DNA of 64,000 nucleotides, taken from the NCBI GenBank assembly GCA_937928545.1, contig CALGJQ010000008.1, positions 1 through 64,000 of the forward strand. Direction: 5' to 3'. Position numbers and translations under genes: made by a program. The first letter of the stretch is position 1, and each line of letters opens with the position of its first letter. Positions 7,580-15,132 of the stretch are shown here, one piece after another. The notes under the pieces were generated by a model. The model saw nothing but the letters and a program-made list of their open reading frames with translations. It did not search any database and was not told the DNA's origin. The stretch is from an uncultured Verrucomicrobiales bacterium. GTDB taxonomy: Bacteria > Verrucomicrobiota > Verrucomicrobiia > Verrucomicrobiales > Akkermansiaceae.

Positions 7580-8985
7580 CTTGCTCCTTTACTAAAAAGT
7601 ACTGCTGGAATCGTTTTGATTAAGATTCGGAAATCTTCCCAAATGGACCATTGGTCGATGTATTCAACGTCTAGTTTCACCCATTCATCAAAATCAGTGA
7701 TATCACTCCGACCGCTAATTTGCCAAAGGCACGTGATCCCTGGTTTCATACTTAAACGGCGACGGTGAGCCGAATTTTCGATCGCTTCAATTTCATGAAG
7801 CGGAAGTGGTCTTGGGCCAACTAAGCTCATTTCCCCCCTCAAAACATTAATGACTTGAGGAAGCTCATCGATACTAAATTTTCTCAAAAAGTGCCCAAAA
7901 GGAAAAATCCGAGGGTCGGTTTTCAATTTAAACGCTGGGCCATCCACCTCATTTCCGTGCTCTTCTTTCACTTGATCTAGCAGCTTCTCTGCATCTGCTA
8001 CCATCGTCCGAAACTTAAAAATACAAAATGGCTTTCCATATAAACCTGATCGTTGTTGCGTGAAGATCACTGGAGCACCTGGACTGGAAAGTTTGATCCC
8101 TATGATCGCCGCAATCCAGAATGGCGATGAGAGTATCAAAATTAACAAAGCTCCAATGATATCGACCACCTTCTTACAAAAAAGCTGCCAAGAAAGCTCA
8201 GGTGTCGACCGAAACACTAACATGGGTTGTCCATTCACCGTGTCAAAGCTAGGCCTTGCAACTTGAGCCTGCATGAATGAGGCCCCGATCCACGCTTCAA
8301 CGCCCTGAACTTCGCAAGCCTCAACGGCTCTCGAAACACGCTCAAACTCGGTGTGTTTTGCCAAGAAAATCACACGTTGAACCGACTCTTTCTTAATGAG
8401 TTCATCAAGATCATCCACAGTTTGATTCTCCAAATCAAAATGAGAAACTACTTTCCAAGTCTTCGCCAAGTCAGGATCCAAGTCTTTCTCGAAAGCTTCG
8501 GTATCTTGACAGGGCCCCGCTAGAATCACTCGATCTGAATAGCCTGTATTAGCCGCACGAGAACGCCAAAACCTAAGAAAGAAATGGCTCCGAAGCCATA
8601 GTAAAACAAAGCTGAATAGAAAGCCGGAACCTAGCACGAGGCGCTTAGTTTCCGTATATTTTCCAAAAACAGCGACGATTACGACGATCACAATGATCAT
8701 CGAAAACCCTTGGACTAAACCCGAAAACACCTCAGATCCTCGACGGCTCACAGGGCGATCGTAATGACCAAAACGCTCTAAAATCAAAGGGGTAAGAGGC
8801 ACGACGAGGTAAACAACCCATACCATTCCCCCCAAGCCTTCCCCCCCATCTCCCGGCATTCCAAGAAGGTCTCGAATAGGGCCCCGCATTGCTGCCGCTA
8901 TGATGAAGCCTGCCCAAATGAAAATGGCATCGGTAAGCTGTAACAAGTGGACGGAAAAACGCTGTTTTGATTCTTGCGTGCTCAT
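7576..8985 (-). CDS. Polyprenyl-phosphate sugar-1-phosphate transferase (EPS initiation)
   Basis: This 469-residue protein should begin glycan synthesis by moving a sugar phosphate onto undecaprenyl phosphate at the inner membrane. The N-terminal half has about four membrane segments and a CoA-binding-like region (SDRVILAGPCQDTEAFEKDL). The C-terminal 200 residues match the bacterial sugar transferase domain: KKVVDIIGALLILILSSPFW, PVIFTQQRSGLYGKPF, FKFRTM, RKFSIDELPQ, LVGPRPLP and KPGITCLWQISGR. Architecture is like WcaJ/EpsE-type polyisoprenyl-phosphate hexose-1-phosphate transferases. It overlaps the EpsI-like gene and the ligase gene by ATGA at both ends. Confidence 0.92.
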   Translation of the reverse strand: MSTQESKQRFSVHLLQLTDAIFIWAGFIIAAAMRGPIRDLLGMPGDGGEGLGGMVWVVYLVVPLTPLILERFGHYDRPVSRRGSEVFSGLVQGFSMIIVIVVIVAVFGKYTETKRLVLGSGFLFSFVLLWLRSHFFLRFWRSRAANTGYSDRVILAGPCQDTEAFEKDLDPDLAKTWKVVSHFDLENQTVDDLDELIKKESVQRVIFLAKHTEFERVSRAVEACEVQGVEAWIGASFMQAQVARPSFDTVNGQPMLVFRSTPELSWQLFCKKVVDIIGALLILILSSPFWIAAIIGIKLSSPGAPVIFTQQRSGLYGKPFCIFKFRTMVADAEKLLDQVKEEHGNEVDGPAFKLKTDPRIFPFGHFLRKFSIDELPQVINVLRGEMSLVGPRPLPLHEIEAIENSAHRRRLSMKPGITCLWQISGRSDITDFDEWVKLDVEYIDQWSIWEDFRILIKTIPAVLFSKGAR

Positions 8986-9776
8986 TTCCCAGCTTCGGTA
9001 ACATTTGTTAAATCTCGATCAACTCCTTCACCAGGGGAAGAAACAACCAATGGTAATAACTGCTCTAAAAAGGACCTCACATGAGACTCCGTTTCATCCT
9101 CATCTAAAATTTCTACCATTCCCTGATTAAGCCCCTGGTCTTCATGCTTTTTAGTAATGAAGGCGGAAAACGTTGCGTAGGCCCATCGTTGGTTATAGCC
9201 CTTGAGAAGCCGGTCTTTAATATCCTCCCCCGTTCTTTGGTAATGCCCCGCCACAACCGCTTCGTGCCCGAAAAAAGTGTAATAAAAGACACGCCAGATA
9301 AAAGCCCGGTCACCATTCTCGAGGATCACATCTTCAGGATCACCATTCTCGTCCGCAACTTGGTAGGGGCGTCGACAAACAATTTCCTTAACTGGAAGAA
9401 TCTCGCCATTAGGAAGAACGTTTTCCCAAGAGAAATATGCTTCTGAAACAAATTGCCAACCCTGGGCCCTGAGACACACCTCTGGTCGGTGGATGCTCTG
9501 GCTCAAATTCTCGCCTGAGAAAACAATCGAAGCCTCAATAGGAGGTAACTGCGTGACAGTATCAAAATACTGCATCCGTTCGAACTCAGTATCTCTTGCA
9601 AGGATCTTTTTCTCCTGTTCACCTGGCTCCTGTGGCTTTCCGCTCCAGTTAAAAAATTTCACAGGAAGATTTCTAGCCAAACGAGATGGCTTCATTCCCG
9701 GAGACGAAGGTAAAGCCACGACGATGCCAACAAACACAACAACAAATCCAAGAAGAAGAATAGCGCGTTTTTTCAT
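8982..9776 (-). CDS. Exosortase-associated EpsI family protein
   Basis: This 264-residue protein resembles the EpsI/DUF3485 family, found beside exosortases in EPS loci. A signal anchor (residues 5-22) is followed by the family hallmark HRPEVCLRAQGW at 96-107. Later segments (RRPYQV, IWRVFYYTFFGHEAVVAGHYQR) also fit. Its biochemical role is not settled; it is thought to act with the exosortase or in EPS handling. It overlaps exosortase and sugar transferase genes by 4 bases each, so these act as one translational unit. Confidence 0.88.
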   Translation of the reverse strand: MKKRAILLLGFVVVFVGIVVALPSSPGMKPSRLARNLPVKFFNWSGKPQEPGEQEKKILARDTEFERMQYFDTVTQLPPIEASIVFSGENLSQSIHRPEVCLRAQGWQFVSEAYFSWENVLPNGEILPVKEIVCRRPYQVADENGDPEDVILENGDRAFIWRVFYYTFFGHEAVVAGHYQRTGEDIKDRLLKGYNQRWAYATFSAFITKKHEDQGLNQGMVEILDEDETESHVRSFLEQLLPLVVSSPGEGVDRDLTNVTEAGK

Positions 9777-10756
9777 GAGCTGGAAGATTTCTGGATTGTT
9801 ACTTTAGACTTTTTAAAGGAATGCTTCACTTTCCTTGCTCGTCGTTCTTTAAAATTGAGAAGAAAGTCAAAAAGGTAGAGGCCGCAAAGCGCGATTGGGA
9901 AGAATAAAAGCAGCCCAGCCCAATCATGGTAAGTCTTCTTTGCAAATTCTTCGAAACCTAGTTCTGTGAGCACCAAAATTGTAAAAATCCTGCCGAAATT
10001 TCCAATAATCGCTAGCGGCACCGCAGACGCAAAAAGAACGGCCTTCTTCCAGAGTGGCTTCTGAGTGTAGTAAGAATAGACTGCTGCAATCATGGTCAAC
10101 GCCATTAGCGATCGAATCCCACTACACCCTTCAGCAATCTCTAAATCACTCCCCTTCACGGTAATCGTAGAACCGAGCGAAGTCAGGTCCATACCAAAGA
10201 ACAAACCGACATGGTAACAAGATCGTGTAATCAGGGTCTGTAAGTTCCCTGTTAAGATCGCTTCTAGCCCTGGAACGGGAATCGTAAACCAAAAGAAAAA
10301 TGCAGGGAAAAGAATTAATTTCGCGATTCTAAAGCCTACACAAAAGTAGACATAGCCAATGAGCACGAAGGGAACACCCATCAAGGCCAAACGTGGCTGG
10401 ACCGTTCGAATTGAAGCAATAAAAAAAAGTAAGCCCAACCCAAGAGCGACCAATCCCCACTTTGAAGGATCGATTCTTTCTGAACGATTGTCTTTCCAAG
10501 CAATCCAGAACATTATGATGATTGCTGCCGGAACAAAGCGTCCATGGAGAAATCCGTTTTCTGAGTTACAAGCAAACCACGTCCATCCAGAAAGATTTTG
10601 ACCTCCCGTGTAGGCTGGGTAGAACAAATACATCGCCAACAGAATTCCCCCTGAAGTAAGGTTCATCCAAATAGCCGAAACTGGCAATACCGAAAGATTT
10701 CCTAGGGTCGGATAAACTTGATCCGCGTTAGAGGACTGGTTACTGGGTAAGTTCAT
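9773..10756 (-). CDS. Exosortase (membrane transpeptidase-like sorting enzyme)
   Basis: This 327-residue polytopic membrane protein carries the exosortase/archaeosortase triad: Cys211 in EGCSGIRSLMAL, Arg256 in IGNFGRIFTI and His277 in TYHDWAGLLLFF. These enzymes recognise C-terminal sorting signals (usually PEP-CTERM), cleave them and pass proteins to the cell surface. Eight or more hydrophobic segments are visible. It is the first gene of a four-gene run joined by ATGA overlaps with the EpsI-like, sugar transferase and ligase genes. No protein in this window ends in a PEP-CTERM-type signal, so its substrates must be elsewhere. The subclass cannot be assigned by eye. Confidence 0.93.
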   Translation of the reverse strand: MNLPSNQSSNADQVYPTLGNLSVLPVSAIWMNLTSGGILLAMYLFYPAYTGGQNLSGWTWFACNSENGFLHGRFVPAAIIIMFWIAWKDNRSERIDPSKWGLVALGLGLLFFIASIRTVQPRLALMGVPFVLIGYVYFCVGFRIAKLILFPAFFFWFTIPVPGLEAILTGNLQTLITRSCYHVGLFFGMDLTSLGSTITVKGSDLEIAEGCSGIRSLMALTMIAAVYSYYTQKPLWKKAVLFASAVPLAIIGNFGRIFTILVLTELGFEEFAKKTYHDWAGLLLFFPIALCGLYLFDFLLNFKERRARKVKHSFKKSKVTIQKSSSS

Positions 10757-10943
10757 CCGAGATCGTTAAAGAGCAAAAACACCTCTCCGACAAGAAGATT
10801 AAGCCTTCCTAAACTTAACATGCGCAGATTGTTTCTTTTTTGAGAATCAAAAAGCAACCAAGATGTATTCTGTAGCTTTCAAAGATAGTCTAGGAACAAA
10901 GGTAATACTAATTATTGAATCTTTCCGGTATTAAGGGTGGAGA

Positions 10944-11283
10944 TCAGCCGTTTGTTTGCTGACTCATCCAACCGTCACCAATCAATGAGAAAATATTTTT
11001 GGGCTCGTCCCAAAAACTCTTAAGCCAGTAGGTGGCTGATTCTAATAATTCCTCCAGTGAGTCCCAACGTCGGTTACAGAGCCAGTCTCTCATCATATCC
11101 CAGAGCTTCTCGACCGGATTGAGTTCGAGGCTATAGGGTGGTTGGCGCAAAACCACTACGTTGTCAGGGATTCTCGAGTCGCTGTTCTGTGTGTGGGTGG
11201 AAACCAGCTCCATCCCAAATCATGACGTGGATTGCATACGGATCACAGTCGGTTTGAGGTAGCAATTTCCGGGCCAATTAGGA
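10944..11283 (-). pseudogene. IS630-type transposase, C-terminal fragment (frameshifted)
   Basis: This is the end of an IS630-family DDE transposase. The stretch LRQPPYSLELNPVEKLWDMM with its catalytic Glu is typical. Just upstream a second frame gives AIHVMIWDGAGFH, the segment around the second Asp, so a one-base frameshift near 11205-11215 separates the two. The fragment begins abruptly at about 11280, directly against the end of an IS66 tnpB gene. The N-terminal parts of the same ancestral gene are at 12076-12265 and 14838-15045. Confidence 0.8.
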
Positions 11284-11631
11284 GCTTTCATACCAAGGTT
11301 TTTTGAAGCCGTCGCGGAGGTCGATGCCATCGGTGAGCATGGCAAGGGCGGTGGGTTTGAGGATGAGTTTTTCGCGTCCTTCTTCGATGTCTTGTGGCCA
11401 GCTGAAGGTTCCTTTTTCGAGTCGCTTTGCGACGACCCAGTATCCGGTGCCGTCCCAGTAAAGGATCTTGATGAGGTTGCGGCGTTTATTGGTGAAGAGG
11501 AAGGCGGCTCCGCTAGCTGGATTGACTTTGATGGTGTTGCGGGCGATCTCGGAGAGGCCGTTGAAGCTCTTTCGCATGTCGACGGGTGCGAGGGCGACGT
11601 AGACTTTGAGGTTGCCATTGAAGGTGAGCAT
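11278..11631 (-). CDS. tnpB: IS66 family accessory protein TnpB (element 1)
   Basis: This 117-residue protein is the IS66 TnpB (Orf2) type: MLTFNGNLKVYVALAPVDMR is followed by KSFNGLSEIARNTIKVNPAS and FLFTNKRRNLIKILYWDGTGYW. It is required for IS66 transposition, though its activity is poorly defined. It follows tnpA by 8 bases. The stop codon lies at the point where the element breaks off into the IS630 fragment: the large transposase gene tnpC and the far terminal repeat are missing, so element 1 is a dead remnant. Confidence 0.88.
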   Translation of the reverse strand: MLTFNGNLKVYVALAPVDMRKSFNGLSEIARNTIKVNPASGAAFLFTNKRRNLIKILYWDGTGYWVVAKRLEKGTFSWPQDIEEGREKLILKPTALAMLTDGIDLRDGFKKPWYESS

Positions 11632-11639
11632 GACGGGCT

Positions 11640-12014
11640 TTATGCAAGGGCTTTGATCAGGGCGGCGAGGAGTTCGACGGAGGTGGTATCGCACAGGCGT
11701 GCGGTCGCTCCGCCGGGGAGTTGGATGTCGAGTCCTGGTCCGGGGTGAGCTGAAGCGGACGCAAGTTCGGCGAAGATAAAAGGCGAGCTGGTGGAGTTCG
11801 AGTCGAGCTGATGGGAGGCCCTCCGAGCCTTGGCTCGCCATGAGGCGAAAGTTGGGTATTTGATCCCGTGATGCTCCGCGAAAGCCTGTCCGCTCATGCT
11901 GCTCTGTTCGAAAGCTGCGAGAACTTCGGCTCTAAATTCGGAGCTGTAATGAGTCCGCCCGCTTCGGTCAGATTTGATGATGGCGGTAACAGAGGTGTCA
12001 GACGTAGATGTCAT
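11640..12014 (-). CDS. tnpA: IS66 family accessory protein TnpA (element 1)
   Basis: This 124-residue protein is IS66 TnpA-like. The N-terminal region (SGRTHYSSEFRAEVLAAFEQ, then SMSGQAFAEHHGIKYPTFASW) is a Tn3/IS66-type helix-turn-helix. The end, LLAALIKALA, matches the copy in element 2. The start codon sits in the stem of a hairpin (GTCATAG/CTATGAC around 12009-12031), a layout also present in element 2 and probably limiting translation. Confidence 0.88.
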   Translation of the reverse strand: MTSTSDTSVTAIIKSDRSGRTHYSSEFRAEVLAAFEQSSMSGQAFAEHHGIKYPTFASWRAKARRASHQLDSNSTSSPFIFAELASASAHPGPGLDIQLPGGATARLCDTTSVELLAALIKALA

Positions 12015-12075
12015 AGACGAACATCCTATGACACCTATGCTCAGGAAAGATAGAGGGGTTCTGTTGAGCGCTTAC

Positions 12076-12265
12076 TTCCCAACCACCCCCTTACCGTTTC
12101 ATAGGGAGCGGTAATCTTGAATTTTTTCTCGAGCCACCGGCTGGCATCATTGGTCCTGCGGAAGCTGCCTTTGGCTAGCTTTTTGCGAAGTTTCTTCTCA
12201 ATTTCCGCAGTGAGTTTGGAAGGTCTACCGGTAGGAGCATTTGAACGGCGACAAAGCCTTTCAAT
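12076..12265 (-). pseudogene. IS630-type transposase, second helix-turn-helix fragment
   Basis: The minus-strand frame encodes IERLCRRSNAPTGRPSKLTA, then RTNDASRWLEKKFKITAPYE and TVRGWL, the linker and second helix-turn-helix of IS630-family transposases. It is bounded at 12075 by the end of IS66 element 1 and at 12266 by the start of IS66 element 2, so it is a piece of host gene left between two insertions. Confidence 0.75.
12258..12265. repeat. Target-site duplication, left copy
   Basis: CTTTCAAT directly abuts the left end of IS66 element 2 and is repeated exactly at 14838-14845 against its right end. Eight base pairs is the normal duplication for this family. Confidence 0.92.
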
Positions 12266-12323
12266 GTAAGCGGTCAACAGAGCCCCTCTGACGTTTATGC
12301 CAGAGGTCTGGCATCTCTGGCTG

Positions 12324-12575
12324 CTATGCTGCGGACTCTTGCAGATTCTGTTCGGAGCGTTGGGCTGCGATCCAGTTCACGGGGAGCAGAGCTTCAAGTT
12401 CCTCTGCTGCCGGATTGTGCATGAGCTTTTCAAAGACCCATTCAAGGTAGGCGAAGGGGTCCATGCCATGGCGACGGATTTGCCCGGCGAAGGTGTAGAT
12501 GACGGCACTGCGCCAGCCGGTGTCCTCGTTTCCGATAAACATCCAATTTTTCACCCCGAGTTTAGTGGGCCGGAT
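12324..12575 (-). pseudogene. tnpC: IS66 transposase TnpC, C-terminal fragment
   Basis: The minus-strand frame reads IRPTKLGVKNWMFIGNED, then RRHGMDPFAYLEWVFEKL and a final LLPVNW segment, matching the conserved end of IS66 TnpC (usually IRP-xxxGRKNWLFxGS and a C-terminal LPW piece). Upstream continuity is lost at about 12575, where IS3-type sequence begins. The matching N-terminus is at about 13790-14062, so several hundred codons of the transposase core are missing. Confidence 0.82.
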
Positions 12576-12691
12576 TGAGGCGGACCCGAAAATCCGGCCA
12601 CTGAAGAGCTAAGTTAAGCTATGGTGCAGGGGCGATAGAGATTGGTAGGAGTTCATGGACGATTGCGCAAGCAGGGAGTCGGAGAGTATGC

Positions 12692-12757
12692 CGAAATTGG
12701 AAAGCTGGTGTCCCGGAAGGAGCGTAGCGACTGGAGGGCTCCAGCTTTCCAATTTCG
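12692..12757. repeat. Large inverted repeat (17-bp arms) in the IS3 3' region
   Basis: CGAAATTGGAAAGCTGG (12692-12708) and CCAGCTTTCCAATTTCG (12741-12757) are perfect reverse complements separated by 32 bases. The loop itself is GC-rich (GGAGCGTAGCGACTGGAGGG). It lies between the orfB stop and the presumed IS3 end, so it could be part of that element or a separate palindromic repeat that landed there. Confidence 0.75.
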
Positions 12758-12805
12758 CCGCGCTGGGGGGCAAGGCACGGCGATTTCGGCAGGTCTCGTT
12801 TCGCG

Positions 12806-13693
12806 TCAGGCTGTCCTTTCGAGGGTGTCATTGATCGGCCTGATGACGATGCGTCTTGGCTCTTCGGGGTCGTAGATCATGGCTGGTGTTTCACCCGCAT
12901 TGGCCGCATGGGGACGCCAGTGATTGTAGCGCTCAAACCACTCTTCCAACCCGGCACACAGCTCGATGATGGTGGGGTGTTCAAAGAGGTAGATGTTCTC
13001 ATATTTCACACTGCGCCACAGCCGTTCGATGAAGACGTTATCCATCCAACGACCTTTGCCATCCATACTAATTTTGATCTCTAACTCCTTCAGGCGACTG
13101 ATCCACTCTGCTGAGGTGAACTGGCAGCCTTGATCCGTGTTGAAGATTTCAGGAACCTTTCCAGTGTTAGCTAAAGCGTTATCGAGAGCCTCTAGACACA
13201 GGCCTGTTTCCATGGTGTTGGAGACGGCCCAGCCAAGAACTTTCTTCGAATACCAATCCATCACGGCGCAGAGATATGAACTCCCTCCGGGCATGGGGAC
13301 GTAGGTGATATCGGTGCACCAGACCTGGTCCGGGCGAGTCACGGCGAGGTCTCGTAAGAGGTAGGGATACTTACGATGTCCATCGTCTGGGATCGAAGTG
13401 CGAGGCTTGCAGTAAATCGTTTCAAGTCCCATCTCACGACGAAGGCGCTGGACTCGTTTTCGATTCACCACGAGGCCGTAGTCGCGTCTTAAAAGAGTCA
13501 CCATGGAGCGACTTCCGCGACACGGGTCGATGAGATACAGCTCATCCATCAATCTCTTGATGTGCAGGTTTTGCGCACTCTCGGGGACGGGTTGATAACC
13601 CGCCGTAGAGCGGGCGAGACCAAGGAGTTTACACTGTCTTCTTATGCTCAAATCAGGATGCTTTTTTTCAACCAACTCGAAACGATCCCTCAC
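12806..13693 (-). CDS. IS3 family transposase OrfB
   Basis: This 295-residue frame encodes the catalytic half of an IS3-family transposase. The DDE triad is visible as VWCTDITYVPM, FNTDQGCQFTS and FIERLWRSVKYE. An HTH-21-type region precedes it (RQCKLLGLARSTAGYQP, then GSRSMVTLLRRDYG). It is normally made only as an OrfAB fusion by -1 frameshifting; the frame starts at GTG 13693 and overlaps the end of orfA. Since orfA has lost its beginning, the fusion can no longer be made normally. Confidence 0.93.
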   Translation of the reverse strand: MRDRFELVEKKHPDLSIRRQCKLLGLARSTAGYQPVPESAQNLHIKRLMDELYLIDPCRGSRSMVTLLRRDYGLVVNRKRVQRLRREMGLETIYCKPRTSIPDDGHRKYPYLLRDLAVTRPDQVWCTDITYVPMPGGSSYLCAVMDWYSKKVLGWAVSNTMETGLCLEALDNALANTGKVPEIFNTDQGCQFTSAEWISRLKELEIKISMDGKGRWMDNVFIERLWRSVKYENIYLFEHPTIIELCAGLEEWFERYNHWRPHAANAGETPAMIYDPEEPRRIVIRPINDTLERTA

Positions 13694-13790
13694 AGACCGA
13701 GTTGTTTTGACTTTTTTCGCAAGAAGTCGATTTCGATGGCCTGCTGTCCAATTTTGGCGTGAAGATTGTCCTTTTCTGCTTCAAGGTCTT
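13690..13790 (-). pseudogene. IS3 OrfA, C-terminal remnant with slippery site
   Basis: The last residues, LHAKIGQQAIEIDFLRKKSK, are the leucine-zipper end of IS3 OrfA. The heptamer A-AAA-AAG (minus strand, 13717-13711) is in the correct register for -1 frameshifting into orfB. The N-terminal helix-turn-helix is absent and the frame runs instead into IS66 tnpC sequence. Confidence 0.8.
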
Positions 13791-14062
13791 CTTCGGCGGC
13801 TTCGGGCTTTTTTGCTTCATCCTCGAGGAAGGTGAGGAGAAGTTGGTCGTGGCTCATCTTCTCGCTCTTGGCCCCAGGCCCCATAGATGCGGGTGAGGAG
13901 TGCGGAGACGAGGGCTTTTTGGGTCTCGAGTTCAACTCGAAGTTTGGAGACTTCGGCGCTGAGCTTTTCGATCTGTTGGTCCTTGGTGTTGATGGGGCTT
14001 TTAGAAGCAAGCGGCGTGCCGGATTGCAGGTGAAGTCTTTCTTTTATCGTACTTCGAACCAA
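13791..14062 (-). pseudogene. tnpC: IS66 transposase TnpC, N-terminal fragment with 7-bp duplication
   Basis: One frame gives KDQQIEKLSAEVSKLRVELE and ALVSALLTRIYG, the coiled N-terminus of TnpC; the continuation AKSEKMSHDQLLLTFLEDEA lies in another frame. The cause is an exact 7-bp tandem duplication, GGCCCCA-GGCCCCA, at 13870-13883. Removing one copy restores RIYGAKSEKMS. The fragment then runs into the IS3 remnant. Confidence 0.8.
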
Positions 14063-14397
14063 GGGCGTTGGAGGCCATCACGCAGGTCGATACCATCAGC
14101 GAGCATGGCGAGAGCTGTCGGCTTGAGGATGAGTTTTTGACGGTTCCCTTCGATGTCAGCGGGCCAGCTGAAGGTTCCTTTTTCTAGTCGTTTGGCGACG
14201 CACCAATAGCCGGTTCCGTCGAAGTATAGGATCTTGATGAGGTTGCGCCTTTTGTTGGTGAAGAGGAAGGCCGCCCCACTCGCGGGGTCCACCTTGATGG
14301 TGTTACGAGCGATCTCGGAGAGGCCGTTGAAGCTTTTGCGCATATCGCATGGATGCAGGGCGACGTAGACTTTGGCGGTGCCATTAAAGTTGAGCAT
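14044..14397 (-). CDS. tnpB: IS66 family accessory protein TnpB (element 2)
   Basis: This 117-residue TnpB is close to the element 1 copy over its whole length (MLNFNGTAKVYVALHPCDMR, RNLIKILYFDGTGYWCVAKR, LADGIDLRDGLQRPW). It lies between tnpA and the broken tnpC in the standard IS66 order. The frame is intact, but with tnpC destroyed the element should not move on its own. Confidence 0.9.
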   Translation of the reverse strand: MLNFNGTAKVYVALHPCDMRKSFNGLSEIARNTIKVDPASGAAFLFTNKRRNLIKILYFDGTGYWCVAKRLEKGTFSWPADIEGNRQKLILKPTALAMLADGIDLRDGLQRPWFEVR

Positions 14398-14407
14398 GGG
14401 AACGGGA

Positions 14408-14776
14408 TCAGGCGAGGGCTTTGAGGAGGGCGATTAGAAGTGGCAGCTCCGAAGGTGTCGAAACCCTGGCGACTGCTCCGCCGGGAAGTGCGATTTCCAG
14501 CGTGTCACTTGATGGACTCTTTGCGACTTCAGCCACCACGAAATCTGGGGTGGTATTACTCTGCCTCGTGGTCACGTTTTTTCGCTTCCGCTTTGCAACC
14601 CACGACGCGAAGGTGGAATACTTGATACCGCATTGCTCAGCAAAAGCGGGGCCACTGAGGCTGCTGCGCTCGAATGCCTCAAGAACCTGAGACTTATAAT
14701 CGATGCTGTAATGAGTCCGGCCAAGTCGGTCTGCTTTGATAATGGAGGTCGAGACCTCCTCTTGTGTAGATGCCAT
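14408..14776 (-). CDS. tnpA: IS66 family accessory protein TnpA (element 2)
   Basis: This 122-residue TnpA has the helix-turn-helix region GRTHYSIDYKSQVLEAFERS, then LSGPAFAEQCGIKYSTFASW, and the ending LLIALLKALA shared with element 1. The start codon (14776) is buried in a 10-bp inverted repeat, GATGCCATAG/CTATGGCATC (14769-14778 and 14788-14797), which probably limits tnpA translation. Confidence 0.9.
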   Translation of the reverse strand: MASTQEEVSTSIIKADRLGRTHYSIDYKSQVLEAFERSSLSGPAFAEQCGIKYSTFASWVAKRKRKNVTTRQSNTTPDFVVAEVAKSPSSDTLEIALPGGAVARVSTPSELPLLIALLKALA

Positions 14777-14837
14777 AGACCAGCATGCTATGGCATCTCT
14801 ACTGGTTTTGCATAGAGGGGTTCTGTTGACCGCTTAC

Positions 14838-14845
14838 CTTTCAAT
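14838..14845. repeat. Target-site duplication, right copy
   Basis: The second copy of CTTTCAAT, next to the right terminal repeat of IS66 element 2. Joining the flanks here restores the reading order of the split IS630-type transposase. Confidence 0.92.
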
Positions 14846-15045
14846 TCCTTCACTGCGAAATAAGTCGAACCACGTCTGGATGGTGGCACTACTACGTCCA
14901 GCATTATCAGCAATTTGTTGGAGACTGAGTTCCCCTTTGATCCCTGATTTAACTGCCAACAAGCGCTCGCGCGCCAAGCCAGGAGGCTCAGTTTTTAAGC
15001 GGAGAAGGACTTCGTCGACTTGTCCAAGCCTATCAAGTTTTGCTC
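14838..15045 (-). pseudogene. IS630-type transposase, N-terminal helix-turn-helix fragment
   Basis: The minus-strand frame encodes LARERLLAVKSGIKGELSLQ, QIADNAGRSSATIQTWFDLF and RSEGIE, the first helix-turn-helix of IS630-type transposases. It ends at the IS66 element 2 insertion. No ATG is in frame; an upstream A8 run near the expected start may mark a slip. With the pieces at 12076-12265 and 10944-11283 it makes up one ancestral gene. Confidence 0.75.
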
Positions 15046-15132
15046 TTTTTTTTGGTATTCAAAATATTAATTCAGCAAAATCGAAATTACCAGAAAGTTA
15101 TCGTGAATGGTATAAGTCTTATTTGAGACGAA

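Larger units (their letters stand above)
11278..12075 (-). mobile_element. IS66-type element 1, truncated
   Basis: One terminal repeat is intact: CTGTTGAGCGCTTAC ends at 12075, the same as in element 2 apart from one base. tnpA and tnpB follow inward, then the element stops at about 11278 with no tnpC and no second terminal repeat. It sits inside the IS630-type gene between its second helix-turn-helix piece and its DDE piece. A deletion appears to have removed tnpC and the middle of the IS630 transposase together. Confidence 0.8.
12576..13790 (-). mobile_element. IS3-family element remnant inside tnpC
   Basis: The 3' end probably lies at 12576, where a TGAGGCGGACCCG terminus abuts tnpC codons. 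It contains a full orfB and the last 30 or so codons of orfA, joined by an A6G slippery site at 13711-13717. The start of orfA and the other end are missing, so the element was later truncated together with the middle of tnpC. The upper boundary (about 13790) is approximate. Confidence 0.75.
12266..14837 (-). mobile_element. IS66-type element 2 with nested IS3 remnant, precise ends and 8-bp target duplication
   Basis: Terminal inverted repeats of 24 bp are at 12266-12289 (starting GTAAGCGGTCAACAG) and 14814-14837 (ending CTGTTGACCGCTTAC); 23 of 24 positions match. The 8-bp direct repeat CTTTCAAT flanks both sides (12258-12265 and 14838-14845), the target duplication size known for IS66. Inside, reading along the minus strand, are tnpA, tnpB, a broken tnpC N-terminus, an IS3 remnant and the tnpC C-terminus. 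The intact ends and duplication show it entered as a single insertion into the IS630-type gene. Confidence 0.93.
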
